A DNA stretch of 21,327 nt from Geobacter sp. UBA698 (GTDB lineage: Bacteria; Desulfobacterota; Desulfuromonadia; Geobacterales; Pseudopelobacteraceae), in NCBI GenBank assembly GCA_002298925.1, contig DBMM01000120.1, positions 1 through 21,327 on the forward strand, written 5' to 3'. Both the position numbers and the translations under genes were made by a program. Below, piece after piece: positions 14,735 through 21,327 of the stretch (the stretch's first letter is position 1; the number at the start of each line of letters is the position of its first letter). The notes beneath the pieces were generated by a model. The model made no database searches and was not told the origin of the DNA. It saw nothing but the letters and a program-made list of their open reading frames with translations.

Positions 14735-15580
14735 ATGGCGAAGGAACTTATTGTGGCTATATCGGATAAAGATTTCGAACTGTTACGAGATTTCATTTAC
14801 AATATTTGCGGAATGTACTTCCACATTTCCAAGAAGTACTTTCTGGAGAGCAGGCTTGCGCGTAGGATGGACGCAACCGGCGTCAAGACCCATGCCGACT
14901 ACTACCTGCTTCTTAAGTCGCCCCGCGGCACCGAGGAGCTGAAGTACCTGATGGACGAAATTACCACCAATGAGACCTATTTTTTCCGAAATGTTCCCCA
15001 GTTGAACGCCATGGAGAACAAGCTGCTGCCGGAAATAGTCGAAGCCAAGAACAAGATGGGTTTCCGCAAGTTGAGGATCTGGAGTGCCGCCTCGTCATCG
15101 GGTGAAGAAGCCTACACCATGGCCATGATTCTGCTGGAAAAAAGGGCTACCCTGCTCAAGGATTGGATCATCGAGATCGTCGGCACCGACATCAACGAAA
15201 CCGTTGTCGCCCAGGCCAAGGAAGGGGTCTATAACGCCTACTCGGTCCGGAATATCCCGGATATGTATAAGCGCAAATACATTCGGGAAGACAACGGTAA
15301 ATTCATCCTGGCACCCGAAGTGAAGAAGTTCGTGACCTTCAACAAGCTCAATCTGTACGATGACTCGAAAATGATCTTCATGAAAAGCTTTGACTTCATT
15401 TTCTGCGCCAACGTCTTGATCTATTTCGATACCGCCTCCAAATCCAAGGTCGTCCAGCATTTCTACAATAACCTGCAGCCCTACGGGTACTTCTTTGTGG
15501 GGCAGTCCGAGTCGCTGCATGGTGTCAATGACAAATTTAAAACCGTGCATTTTCCGGGCGGCTTTGCCTACAAAAAATAA
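14735..15580 (+). CDS. cheR: Chemoreceptor glutamate methyltransferase CheR
   Basis: The 281-residue SAM-dependent methyltransferase methylates glutamate side chains on chemoreceptors during adaptation. An N-terminal helical domain (about 1-80, with DEITTNETYFFRN at its end) precedes the Rossmann domain. The SAM-binding region IWSAASSSGEEAYTMAM corresponds to the usual SAGCSSGEE pattern with Cys replaced by Ala. GTDIN and FIFCANVLIYFD also fit the family. I chose the ATG at 14735 with AGGA 10 nt upstream. A GTG at 14684, overlapping cheA, would add 17 residues but has no family support. It pairs functionally with cheB, which is two genes downstream. Confidence 0.94.
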   Translation: MAKELIVAISDKDFELLRDFIYNICGMYFHISKKYFLESRLARRMDATGVKTHADYYLLLKSPRGTEELKYLMDEITTNETYFFRNVPQLNAMENKLLPEIVEAKNKMGFRKLRIWSAASSSGEEAYTMAMILLEKRATLLKDWIIEIVGTDINETVVAQAKEGVYNAYSVRNIPDMYKRKYIREDNGKFILAPEVKKFVTFNKLNLYDDSKMIFMKSFDFIFCANVLIYFDTASKSKVVQHFYNNLQPYGYFFVGQSESLHGVNDKFKTVHFPGGFAYKK

Positions 15581-15598
15581 CCTGAAAGGTTTGGTGTC

Positions 15599-16495
15599 AT
15601 GGAGAAGACCCAGTTGATAGAAAAAGCCGAGCAGTTGGTTGCAAAGATCGAAGATCTGCCCACTATCCCTGCTGTTGCCAACCAGGTACTGCAGCTTCTC
15701 GACCAGCCTGATGTCGAAATTGAGCAAGTGGCCGATCTGATGCTTTCCGATCAGGTCATGACTGCCCGGGTGATGAAGATGCTTAATTCTCCGGTCTACA
15801 AGCCGGCCAGCGAGATTACATCCCTCAAACGGGCCTTGGTTTATCTTGGCCTCAGACACATCCGCGAGCTGGCACTGACCACCTCTTTCATCAGCGCCTT
15901 CGAGCATGATGCGGGCGCCTTCAATATCACCGACTTCTGGGAGCATTCCTTCGGCGTCGGCATGGTATCAAAAATCATCGCCGCAAAGGTCGGCTACCGT
16001 GACCAGGAAAAGGCTTACATCAGTGGCATAATCCATGATCTGGGCGTCGTGTTTCTCAGTACCTTCAAGCGGGATGATTTTCTGGCAGTCCTGGACAGCA
16101 TCAAGGACCGGCCCGTCAAGCTGGCGGACGAGGAGATCAAGATATTTGGCACGAGCCATTGCGAGATTGGCTTCTGCATGGCCCGCAAATGGAATTTTCC
16201 GGATGTTTACTGTGAGGTAATCGCCTGCCATCACGATCCGGAGCAGGCGGCCATCGATCCGATCCTGTGTGCCATCGTCAATCTGGCTGATCTGTTCTGC
16301 GGGGTGCGAGAACTCAATTACGGCGGCAGGGAGTGGGTCAGCTTCAATCTTTATGAAGAACCGGCCTGGCAGGTCCTCCGCAAGGAATATCCCGAGCTTG
16401 CCAATCTGGATGTGGAGCGTTTCTGCTACGAGCTGGACGATGCCATCCCCGATGTGAAGAATCTGGTCAGTTCCATTTTCAATACCAATCCATAG
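15599..16495 (+). CDS. HDOD domain protein encoded within the chemotaxis operon
   Basis: The 298-residue protein carries an HDOD domain at about 15-215: LPTIPAVANQVLQLLDQPDVE, LSDQVMTARVMKMLNS, ITSLKRALVYLGLRHI, and a partial HD pair (GIIHDLG, CHHDPE). The rest is a C-terminal helical extension. HDOD proteins are non-catalytic or degenerate relatives of HD phosphohydrolases and act as signalling scaffolds; their molecular role is largely unknown. The gene starts 18 nt after cheR and its stop abuts the cheB start region, so it is an integral operon member. It may link the array to c-di-GMP or motility regulators. I have no direct evidence for a ligand or enzyme activity. Confidence 0.9.
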   Translation: MEKTQLIEKAEQLVAKIEDLPTIPAVANQVLQLLDQPDVEIEQVADLMLSDQVMTARVMKMLNSPVYKPASEITSLKRALVYLGLRHIRELALTTSFISAFEHDAGAFNITDFWEHSFGVGMVSKIIAAKVGYRDQEKAYISGIIHDLGVVFLSTFKRDDFLAVLDSIKDRPVKLADEEIKIFGTSHCEIGFCMARKWNFPDVYCEVIACHHDPEQAAIDPILCAIVNLADLFCGVRELNYGGREWVSFNLYEEPAWQVLRKEYPELANLDVERFCYELDDAIPDVKNLVSSIFNTNP

Positions 16496-16504
16496 GTGGC
16501 CCCG

Positions 16505-17584
16505 ATGCTAGCTCCCACGGCAGGAAAGACGCGCGTACTTATCATTGATGATTCCTCGTTCATGCGCATGCTTATCCGCGGCATACTCTCCAAGGATGCT
16601 GCCATCGAAATCGTCGGCACGGCCGCCGATGGTGTCGAAGGGGTTGAAAAAGCGCAGGCCCTCAAGCCGGACCTGATCACCATGGATGTGGAGATGCCAC
16701 GCATGGATGGCATTACCGCTCTGAAGCAGATCATGGCCAAGGCTCCTACCCGGGTGATCATGGTGTCAACTCTGACCAATGCTGGCGCCCAGGCCACTTT
16801 TGAGGCCCTTGACGCCGGCGCCATCGACTATATTCCCAAGAATGTTACCGATTCGAGCGGCGCCCAGAACATATTCGGTGAAGAGTTGCTGCGCAAGGTC
16901 AAGGAATCGGTCAGGTCAAGTTATCGTCGCAGTTCTGCAACGTTGCCTGATCATACCAAGCCGGTCCCGCCGGTTCAGCGGCTGACCAGCGTTAATTTGA
17001 AAGGCAAGAGAATCAATTACGTTTGCATCGGCGCCTCAACCGGCGGCCCGGTGGCGTTGCAGGAAGTGCTGTCGCGCATTCCGGCCACCTTCCCCTACGG
17101 GATCATGGTCGGCATCCATATGCCCAAGGCTTTTACCGGGGCTTATGCCGATCGACTCAACGCAAAATGTTCGCTGACCATTCGCGAGGCGGTGGACGGC
17201 GATATTCTCAAGGCGGGACTGGCCCTGATCGCTCCGGGCGGCATGCATACCACCCTGGTACGTCAGGGAGCCAATGTGGTTGTCAAGATCCTGCCAACCA
17301 GCGCCTACCCTCAGTATGTCTATATTCCATCAGTTGATCTGATGATATCAACCTTGGCCGAGGCCACCAGCGGCTCCATGCTGGGGGTGATACTAACGGG
17401 CATGGGCAATGACGGTTTCAAAGGAATGCAGGCGCTGAAGGGAAAGGGCGGGGTAACCATCGCCCAGGACGAGGCCACTTCGACTATTTACGGCATGCCC
17501 AAGGCCTGCGTGGAGGGGGGGGTCGCCGATGCGGTGCTGCCGTTGGAACAGATCGGTTACGAGATTGCCAGATTTGCCGGTTAG
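16505..17584 (+). CDS. cheB: Chemoreceptor methylesterase/deamidase CheB
   Basis: The 359-residue two-domain protein removes methyl groups from receptors and can deamidate glutamines. The receiver (1-120) has D15/D16, phospho-acceptor D61 (ITMDVEMPRMDG), and K112. After a linker of about 45 residues comes the esterase with the catalytic triad S178 (GASTGG), H205 (IHMP) and D303 (TGMGNDG). Phosphorylation by CheA activates it. I chose the ATG at 16505, 5 nt after AGGTGG, which overlaps the HDOD stop; a GTG at 16496 would add three residues. It is the last gene of the operon and a strong terminator follows after about 40 nt. No cheD or cheY follows. Confidence 0.95.
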   Translation: MLAPTAGKTRVLIIDDSSFMRMLIRGILSKDAAIEIVGTAADGVEGVEKAQALKPDLITMDVEMPRMDGITALKQIMAKAPTRVIMVSTLTNAGAQATFEALDAGAIDYIPKNVTDSSGAQNIFGEELLRKVKESVRSSYRRSSATLPDHTKPVPPVQRLTSVNLKGKRINYVCIGASTGGPVALQEVLSRIPATFPYGIMVGIHMPKAFTGAYADRLNAKCSLTIREAVDGDILKAGLALIAPGGMHTTLVRQGANVVVKILPTSAYPQYVYIPSVDLMISTLAEATSGSMLGVILTGMGNDGFKGMQALKGKGGVTIAQDEATSTIYGMPKACVEGGVADAVLPLEQIGYEIARFAG

Positions 17585-17622
17585 ATGAAGGCTTGGTGAA
17601 ATCGCTGAGAGGTTATTAAGAC

Positions 17623-17662
17623 AGACCTGGGAGGTTTTTAAAACCACCCAGGTCTTTTTTTG
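17623..17662 (+). terminator. Intrinsic terminator of the che operon
   Basis: AGACCTGGG (17623-17631) pairs with CCCAGGTCT (17647-17655). An inner GGTTT/AAACC extension is separated by one A-A mismatch. A run of seven T including the last stem base follows. It lies 39 nt after the cheB stop. Confidence 0.92.
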
Positions 17663-17695
17663 AAACGGCGATCCCTTGCTGTCAAGCGCATTTGT

Positions 17696-17929
17696 TTATT
17701 TGCTGGCGTAGACAGTCAGTCCCTTGTCACTGGTGGTTACGCGACAGTTGGAGTAGCCCAAATGCTTGAGCCGACGCAGTATGAAGAAGGCGGCGATGGG
17801 ATGGACATTGGGCAGGATCAGCGGGAAGTGTTCGACCGGAAGGCCCCGGATTGCCATCCAGGTGGCACGCAGGGAAAAGCCTGTCTTGCGTTTGGCCCGC
17901 TTGGACTGTTCTCCGCCGGTCACGATCAT
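17696..17929 (-). CDS. Small basic protein of unknown function overlapping prfC
   Basis: This 77-residue frame starts at an ATG whose first base is the last base of the prfC TGA stop (TGATG), the classic arrangement for translational coupling. The product is basic, with clusters such as SKRAKRK and FILRRLKHLGY and a short hydrophobic stretch (PIAAFFIL). I recognise no family. In its favour: it fills most of an otherwise empty gap of about 270 nt between the che terminator and prfC, and it has an exact stop/start overlap. Against: it is short and no motif is recognisable. It could also be a chance frame. Confidence 0.5.
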   Translation of the reverse strand: MIVTGGEQSKRAKRKTGFSLRATWMAIRGLPVEHFPLILPNVHPIAAFFILRRLKHLGYSNCRVTTSDKGLTVYASK

Positions 17930-19512
17930 CAGCTGTGCTCGCTGGTTTCGTGAAACTCCAGCTCCTTCCAGGTTTCCATGGTGTTCTCCAGGCGCCACTG
18001 GCTGCCGGCCATGTAGGTCAGCTTGCCTTCGCCGTCGATGTAGACGTGCATGGCCTCCTTCTTTTCGAACTCCTCGATTTTCTTGCGCTCACCGGTGACC
18101 CAGCGGGCCGTGGTGTAGCTGACCGGCTCGAAGGCCACTTTCACGCTGTATTCATGCTCAAGGCGGTGCATGACTACCTCGAACTGCAGCAGGCCGACGG
18201 CGCCGATCACCCAGTCTGACCCCATCAGCGGCTTGAAGACCTGGGTGGCGCCCTCCTCGGCCAACTGCACCAGCCCCTTTTCCAGCGCCTTGGATTTCAT
18301 CGGATTGAGCAGGCGCACCTTGCGGAAATGTTCCGGCGCAAAGCTGGGTATGCCGGTGAATTTGAGCTCCTCGCCCAGGGTGAAGGTGTCGCCGATCTTG
18401 ATGGTGCCGTGATTATGGATGCCGATGATATCGCCGGGCCAGGCCTCCTCCACATTGGTGCGGTCCTGGGCCATAAAAATTGTGGCGTTGGCGATCTGTA
18501 CCTCACGTCCCAGGCGGACGTGGCGCACCTTCATGCCGCGGGTGAACTTGCCGGAACAGATGCGGAAAAAAGCGATCCGGTCGCGGTGGGCCGGGTCCAT
18601 GTTGGCCTGGATTTTAAAGGCAAAGCCGCTGAACGGTTCTTCATAGGGGGAGACGGCCCGACTGGTCGTTTCGCGGGGAAGCGGGTGCGGTGCGTATTCC
18701 ACAAAGGCATCCAGCAGCTGCTGTACGCCGAAGGTATTGATGGCGCTGCCGAAGAAAACCGGTGTCTGACGGCCGGCCAGGTAGGCTTCCCGGTCAAAGG
18801 GGTGGGCGGCCCCTTCCAGCAGTTCGATGTCATTGCGAAGCTCCTCCACCTGGCTTCCCAGCAGTTCGTCCAGTCGTGGGTCCTCCAGGCCGGATACGGT
18901 GAGGATTTCGCCAACACCGTCGGCCGCGTCGGCGTCAAAAAAAGTCAGTTCTTTGGTGTAGAGGTGGTAGGTACCGCGGAAGCGTTTGCCCATGCCGATC
19001 GGCCAGGTGATCGGCGCAGTCTGCATGTTCAGGTTTTTTTCGATGTCGTCCAGCAGGTCCAGCGGTTCCTGTCCCTCCCGGTCCAGTTTGTTCATGAAGG
19101 TCATGATCGGGGTGTGGCGCAGACGGCAGACCTCCAGCAGTTTTTTGGTCTGGGTCTCGACCCCTTTGACCGAGTCGATCACCATCAGCACCGAGTCCAC
19201 GGCCGTCAATACCCGGTAGGTGTCTTCGGAGAAGTCATTGTGGCCGGGAGTGTCCAGCAGATTGATCTCGCAGTCGCTGTAAGTGAATTTCATCACCGAC
19301 GAGGTGACCGAGATGCCGCGCTGCTTCTCCAACTCCATCCAGTCCGATGTGGCGTGACGGGCCGACTTGCGTGCCCGGACTTCCCCGGCCTGCTGGATGG
19401 CGCCGCCGAACAGCAGCAATTTCTCGGTGATGGTGGTCTTGCCGGCATCAGGGTGGCTGATGATGGCAAAGGTGCGGCGTTTTTCAACTTCCTGCTGGTT
19501 AAATATTTCCAC
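17929..19512 (-). CDS. prfC: Peptide chain release factor 3 (RF3)
   Basis: This translational GTPase of 527 residues, close to the 529 of E. coli RF3, promotes dissociation of RF1/RF2 from the ribosome after peptide release. G1 is SHPDAGKTT, the switch I region has RGISVTSSV, G3 is DTPGHND and G4 is MNKLD. The RF3-specific C-terminal region follows, with SDWVIGAVGLLQFEV. I chose the GTG at 19512 because it yields the canonical N-terminus (EIFNQQEVEKRRTFAIISHP) and has GGAG 10 nt upstream. The frame stays open further upstream to 19620, overlapping the DoxX gene end, but that extension has no family similarity. A small gene overlaps its stop codon. Confidence 0.95.
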   Translation of the reverse strand: MEIFNQQEVEKRRTFAIISHPDAGKTTITEKLLLFGGAIQQAGEVRARKSARHATSDWMELEKQRGISVTSSVMKFTYSDCEINLLDTPGHNDFSEDTYRVLTAVDSVLMVIDSVKGVETQTKKLLEVCRLRHTPIMTFMNKLDREGQEPLDLLDDIEKNLNMQTAPITWPIGMGKRFRGTYHLYTKELTFFDADAADGVGEILTVSGLEDPRLDELLGSQVEELRNDIELLEGAAHPFDREAYLAGRQTPVFFGSAINTFGVQQLLDAFVEYAPHPLPRETTSRAVSPYEEPFSGFAFKIQANMDPAHRDRIAFFRICSGKFTRGMKVRHVRLGREVQIANATIFMAQDRTNVEEAWPGDIIGIHNHGTIKIGDTFTLGEELKFTGIPSFAPEHFRKVRLLNPMKSKALEKGLVQLAEEGATQVFKPLMGSDWVIGAVGLLQFEVVMHRLEHEYSVKVAFEPVSYTTARWVTGERKKIEEFEKKEAMHVYIDGEGKLTYMAGSQWRLENTMETWKELEFHETSEHS

Positions 19513-19594
19513 GGTAATTGTTCTCCATAAAGTTTTGTTTCCTGATGCGGACCGCTTTCCGTCACTGGTTCCCGGTTCCGGGTCCCCGGCTCCT

Positions 19595-20041
19595 CTAACC
19601 TCTGAATACCAGCCTGTCAAGACACCATCTGCCGCCTCCGGCGATCACCAGGTAGAGGGCCATGCCCAGCAGGGCAATGTCATACTCGATGCCGTGACCG
19701 CGTCCGGGCAGGCATTGCATGTTCAGGAAAAAACCGTGCTGCCAGTGAACCTTGTAGATGGCCACCAGCATGACCGTTGATATGCCGGCTGCCGAGAGAC
19801 GTGTCAGAAAGCCGGTCAGGACTCCGAAGCCGCCGCCGAATTCGGCAATGATGGCCAGCAGGGTGAAAATGGGGGGGATGCCCAGCTTGTCTTCAAAGCT
19901 TCTCAAGGTAGCGGTCAAGCCCTGTCCGCCGAACAGTCCCAGCAGTTTTTGCGAGCCATGGGCCATCATGATCAATCCCAGCGGCATGCGCATCATCAGG
20001 GGGGCGATCAGGCCAGTTGCGTCAAAGTTTCCTTTTGCCAT
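19595..20041 (-). CDS. DoxX family membrane protein
   Basis: The 148-residue protein has four hydrophobic segments (about 12-30, 55-75, 80-98, 118-138). MRMPLGLIMMAHGSQKLLGLFGG at the start and AEFGGGFGVLTGFLTRLSA match the DoxX pattern. Family members are small membrane proteins of varied and mostly unclear role, some tied to redox or thiol stress. The ATG at 20041 has GGAG 7 nt upstream, and the start lies 20 nt inside the preceding diguanylate cyclase gene, implying coupled translation. It ends 82 nt before the prfC start and may read through into it. Confidence 0.9.
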   Translation of the reverse strand: MAKGNFDATGLIAPLMMRMPLGLIMMAHGSQKLLGLFGGQGLTATLRSFEDKLGIPPIFTLLAIIAEFGGGFGVLTGFLTRLSAAGISTVMLVAIYKVHWQHGFFLNMQCLPGRGHGIEYDIALLGMALYLVIAGGGRWCLDRLVFRG

Positions 20042-20933
20042 GCAATTTCTCCGAATAGTCCTCGATGTCGTTTTTTGGGATCACGGTGTGCAGCAACCTG
20101 TTCTTTCCTGCCCGCTTGACGTCGTACATGAGCGTGTCTGCCGTGGCGATAATCTCATCGACGCTGGCCGGGGTATTCGAGTAAGTGATGGCGCCAATGC
20201 TGAAGGTAACGGGCCAGTTGTTGTCATTCATGGATTTTTGCAGTACTCCGTGCAGTTTCTCCAGGAGTGCCAGGGAGTAATCAGTGTTCGTTTCCGGCAA
20301 AAGGATCACAAACTCGTCGCCCCCGAAACGGGCCACTATGTCGGTTTTACGGATGTGTGACTTGATGGCAGTGACAGTCGTCACCAGCAGTTTGTCGCCG
20401 GTGTGGTGACCCATACTGTCATTGATCTCCTTGAAATTGTCCAGATCCATGTAGGCAATGGTGAAGACAGTCCCATAGCGGCGTGAGCGGGAAAGGACGT
20501 AATCGGCCAGATCAAAGAAAGACCGCCTGTTGAGTGCTCCGGTGAGCGGGTCGAGGCTGGCATGCCTCTTTTCGGTCTCGACATTTTTTTTGAGGGCCGC
20601 GAACAGCAGGGTCATGATTATGAGGAAGAAAAACTCGATGAACAGGTTCCAGTAATGCAGACGTGAGTAATTGGTCAGGAACGCCTTGGATTCATAATCG
20701 GTAAGGATGCGCATTGTCATGGAAAGGAAGCAGAAGAGCACACCGCTCGTTCGGCTGACGAACCAGGCCATCAGTGAAACCGGGATCAGGTAAAAGATGA
20801 TCAGCGAGTAATCGCCGGTGAAGTAATCGAGCCAGCCGAACAGGAGCAGGAATAGGGTGCTGATGGTGGTGATGGTGAGTTGACTGCTGACCGAAAATCT
20901 GTCGGTTATTTTCTGATGGATGCGATCAAGCAT
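20022..20933 (-). CDS. Membrane diguanylate cyclase (GGDEF)
   Basis: The 303-residue protein has about four membrane helices in its N-terminal 112 residues (about 20-38, 42-60, 62-78, 92-112), then a GGDEF domain (about 125-290). The active-site motif GGDEF is at 204-208, and an inhibitory I-site RKTD sits at 195-198, exactly five residues before it. The enzyme should make c-di-GMP from two GTP and be product-inhibited. DPLTGALNRRSF and YMDLDNFKEIND also fit. The membrane part matches no sensor domain that I recognise. No strong ribosome binding site precedes the ATG at 20933. It overlaps the DoxX gene by 20 nt and lies just downstream of a tRNA terminator. Confidence 0.93.
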   Translation of the reverse strand: MLDRIHQKITDRFSVSSQLTITTISTLFLLLFGWLDYFTGDYSLIIFYLIPVSLMAWFVSRTSGVLFCFLSMTMRILTDYESKAFLTNYSRLHYWNLFIEFFFLIIMTLLFAALKKNVETEKRHASLDPLTGALNRRSFFDLADYVLSRSRRYGTVFTIAYMDLDNFKEINDSMGHHTGDKLLVTTVTAIKSHIRKTDIVARFGGDEFVILLPETNTDYSLALLEKLHGVLQKSMNDNNWPVTFSIGAITYSNTPASVDEIIATADTLMYDVKRAGKNRLLHTVIPKNDIEDYSEKLHGKRKL

Positions 20934-20961
20934 GCCAGGTTACCCGCGAGAGACAGTACGC

Positions 20962-20985
20962 AAAGAAAAGGGGACTCAAGTCCCC
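20962..20985 (-). terminator. Intrinsic terminator downstream of the tRNA 3' end
   Basis: On the minus strand GGGGACT and AGTCCCC form a 7-bp stem with a minimal TG loop (or a shorter stem with a larger loop), followed by TTTTCTTT. It lies 12 nt after the tRNA CCA end, as expected for a native tRNA terminator. Confidence 0.75.
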
Positions 20986-20997
20986 GTGATTGTGATT

Positions 20998-21042
20998 TGG
21001 CGGGCGGCATGGGATTCGAACCCACGACCCCAGGCTTCGAAG
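20998..21042 (-). pseudogene. 3' half of a tRNA gene, probably tRNA-Arg(UCG); likely attachment site
   Basis: Read on the minus strand these 45 nt correspond to tRNA positions 32-76: a 7-nt anticodon loop CTTCGAA (anticodon TCG, with U33 and A37), stem strand GCCTG, a 5-nt variable loop, a T-arm GTGGG-TTCGAAT-CCCAT, acceptor strand GCCGCCC, G73 and an encoded CCA. Every element has canonical length. The matching 5' half (acceptor GGGCGGC, D-arm, CAGGC stem strand) is absent upstream; the sequence diverges right at the anticodon loop. This is the pattern left at one end of an element integrated by a tyrosine recombinase into a tRNA gene, with the intact copy expected at the other end. Confidence 0.75.
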
Positions 21043-21075
21043 AGCCGAACTATATAGTAAAAAGGAATAAATGTA

Positions 21076-21094
21076 AATAGCATACGCCGCTATT
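21076..21094. repeat. Short inverted repeat inside the putative element end
   Basis: AATAGC and GCTATT are perfect 6-bp arms around ATACGCC, extendable with one bulged A. They lie 34 nt inside the tRNA junction, where integrase or excisionase arm sites often sit. No function can be shown. Confidence 0.3.
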
Positions 21095-21100
21095 ACTGGA

Positions 21101-21148
21101 TAAAGCAAAAGGGAAGGCTTCAGGTTATTACCGCCTGTTTGCCTTCCC
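21101..21148 (-). terminator. Intrinsic terminator facing out of the putative element
   Basis: GGGAAGGC (21111-21118) pairs with GCCTTCCC (21141-21148), with an inner CAGG/CCTG stem. On the minus strand it is followed by TTTTGCTTTA. It would stop transcripts coming from the right before the tRNA fragment and the cyclase gene. Confidence 0.75.
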
Positions 21149-21207
21149 TGTTGTCGCAAGTAGCACACTTTTTGGAACATACTCCCACTGTGAAAAGGAA
21201 AAGACAA

Positions 21208-21327
21208 TTATAACGACTTAGCCATTTTGGAAAATGTTTCTATATCCGAGCGCCATTTATAGAGCGCTACGATCTCTTCGTTGGCCAGAGTTGTATCGGT
21301 ATAGAAGAGATCCAGTTAATTCTTTGA
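21208..21327 (-). pseudogene. IS4-family transposase remnant (C-terminal catalytic segment)
   Basis: On the minus strand, 21315-21208 encodes 35 residues ending at a TAA: DLFYTDTTLANEEIV followed by ALYKWRSDIETFSKMAKSL. This contains the full Y-x2-R-x3-E-x6-K signature of IS4-family DDE transposases (Y, R, E and K in register), which includes the catalytic glutamate. The frame is closed just upstream by a TAA at 21318-21316, and it stops immediately after the signature, where full-length proteins normally continue. It is therefore a decayed fragment, possibly with a frameshift near the window edge. The rest of the element lies to the right. Confidence 0.6.

Larger units (their letters stand above)
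20934..21327. other. Right-edge region without an intact gene
   Basis: About 390 nt hold a tRNA 3' half with its terminator, a second terminator, an inverted repeat and a transposase remnant, each listed separately. It is AT-richer than the rest of the window. It looks like the border of an acquired element that extends beyond the window. Confidence 0.7.

Noticed and set aside
13276..14796. Minus-strand open frame of about 1.5 kb opposite cheA
   Set aside because: It is antisense to the full kinase core, unusually rich in His, Gln and Leu, and shows no recognisable domain.
18328..19530. Plus-strand open frame opposite prfC
   Set aside because: It mirrors RF3 codon usage, has no motif and spans the G-domain of a certain gene.
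20880..21080. Plus-strand frame containing MGFEPTTPG
   Set aside because: This is the typical false translation of an antisense tRNA 3' end; the DNA is explained by the tRNA half at 20998-21042.
20926..21207. Minus-strand frame of 93 residues across the tRNA fragment
   Set aside because: It runs through two terminators and the tRNA half; no motif and no plausible ribosome binding site.
1..21327. CRISPR array, phage genes or toxin-antitoxin pairs
   Set aside because: No regularly spaced direct repeats, capsid/tail/integrase genes or TA-like gene pairs are visible; any mobile cargo would lie beyond the right edge.

Overview
The window looks like chromosome of a Geobacter/Pelobacter-type deltaproteobacterium (Desulfuromonadales/Geobacterales). 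This is inferred from moderate GC with dense, tightly packed genes, many two-component proteins, an HDOD gene inside a chemotaxis operon, a FleQ/FlrA-type flagellar regulator, and cobalamin genes typical of an anaerobe. No database search was possible, so the taxon is an inference.

Layout. (1) 1-4020, plus strand: the C-terminal part of a sigma-54-dependent regulator (cut by the window edge), then a three-gene signalling operon of a Cache-domain histidine kinase, an Rcp1-like single-domain response regulator, and a receiver-PP2C (SpoIIE/RsbU-like) phosphatase. (2) 9711-4034, minus strand: a cobalamin block consisting of a CbiH/CobJ-CobQ fusion, CbiB and the CobD-type threonine-phosphate decarboxylase, followed by a DUF445 membrane protein. 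(3) 12057-9817, minus strand: a FleQ/FlrA/FgrM-like sigma-54 activator and an SLT lytic transglycosylase. (4) 12353-17584, plus strand: the chemotaxis operon cheW-cheA-cheR-HDOD-cheB, closed by a strong intrinsic terminator. (5) 19512-17696, minus strand: release factor 3 (prfC) and a small overlapping ORF of unknown function. (6) 20933-19595, minus strand: a membrane diguanylate cyclase overlapping a DoxX gene. (7) 20934-21327: the right edge, with the 3' half of a tRNA (probably Arg-UCG) and its terminator, then another terminator and a decayed IS4-family transposase end. This looks like the boundary of an integrated element that continues to the right.

How the genes fit together. Much of the window concerns signal transduction and motility. 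The FleQ-like activator, transglycosylase, che operon and diguanylate cyclase all fit control of flagella, taxis and the sessile/motile switch. There is no CheY, CheD, CheZ or chemoreceptor here, so the che module must connect to partners elsewhere. The cobalamin block supplies C17 methylation/ring contraction, a,c-side-chain amidation, the aminopropanol-phosphate precursor and its attachment. The rest of the pathway lies outside the window.

Most genes belong to known families. The points most worth a second look are the CbiH/CobJ-CobQ fusion with a possible internal start, the split tRNA at the island boundary, the HDOD gene inside the che operon, the export route of the signal-less transglycosylase, and the small gene overlapping the prfC stop codon. 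No CRISPR array, cobalamin riboswitch or GEMM riboswitch was seen.
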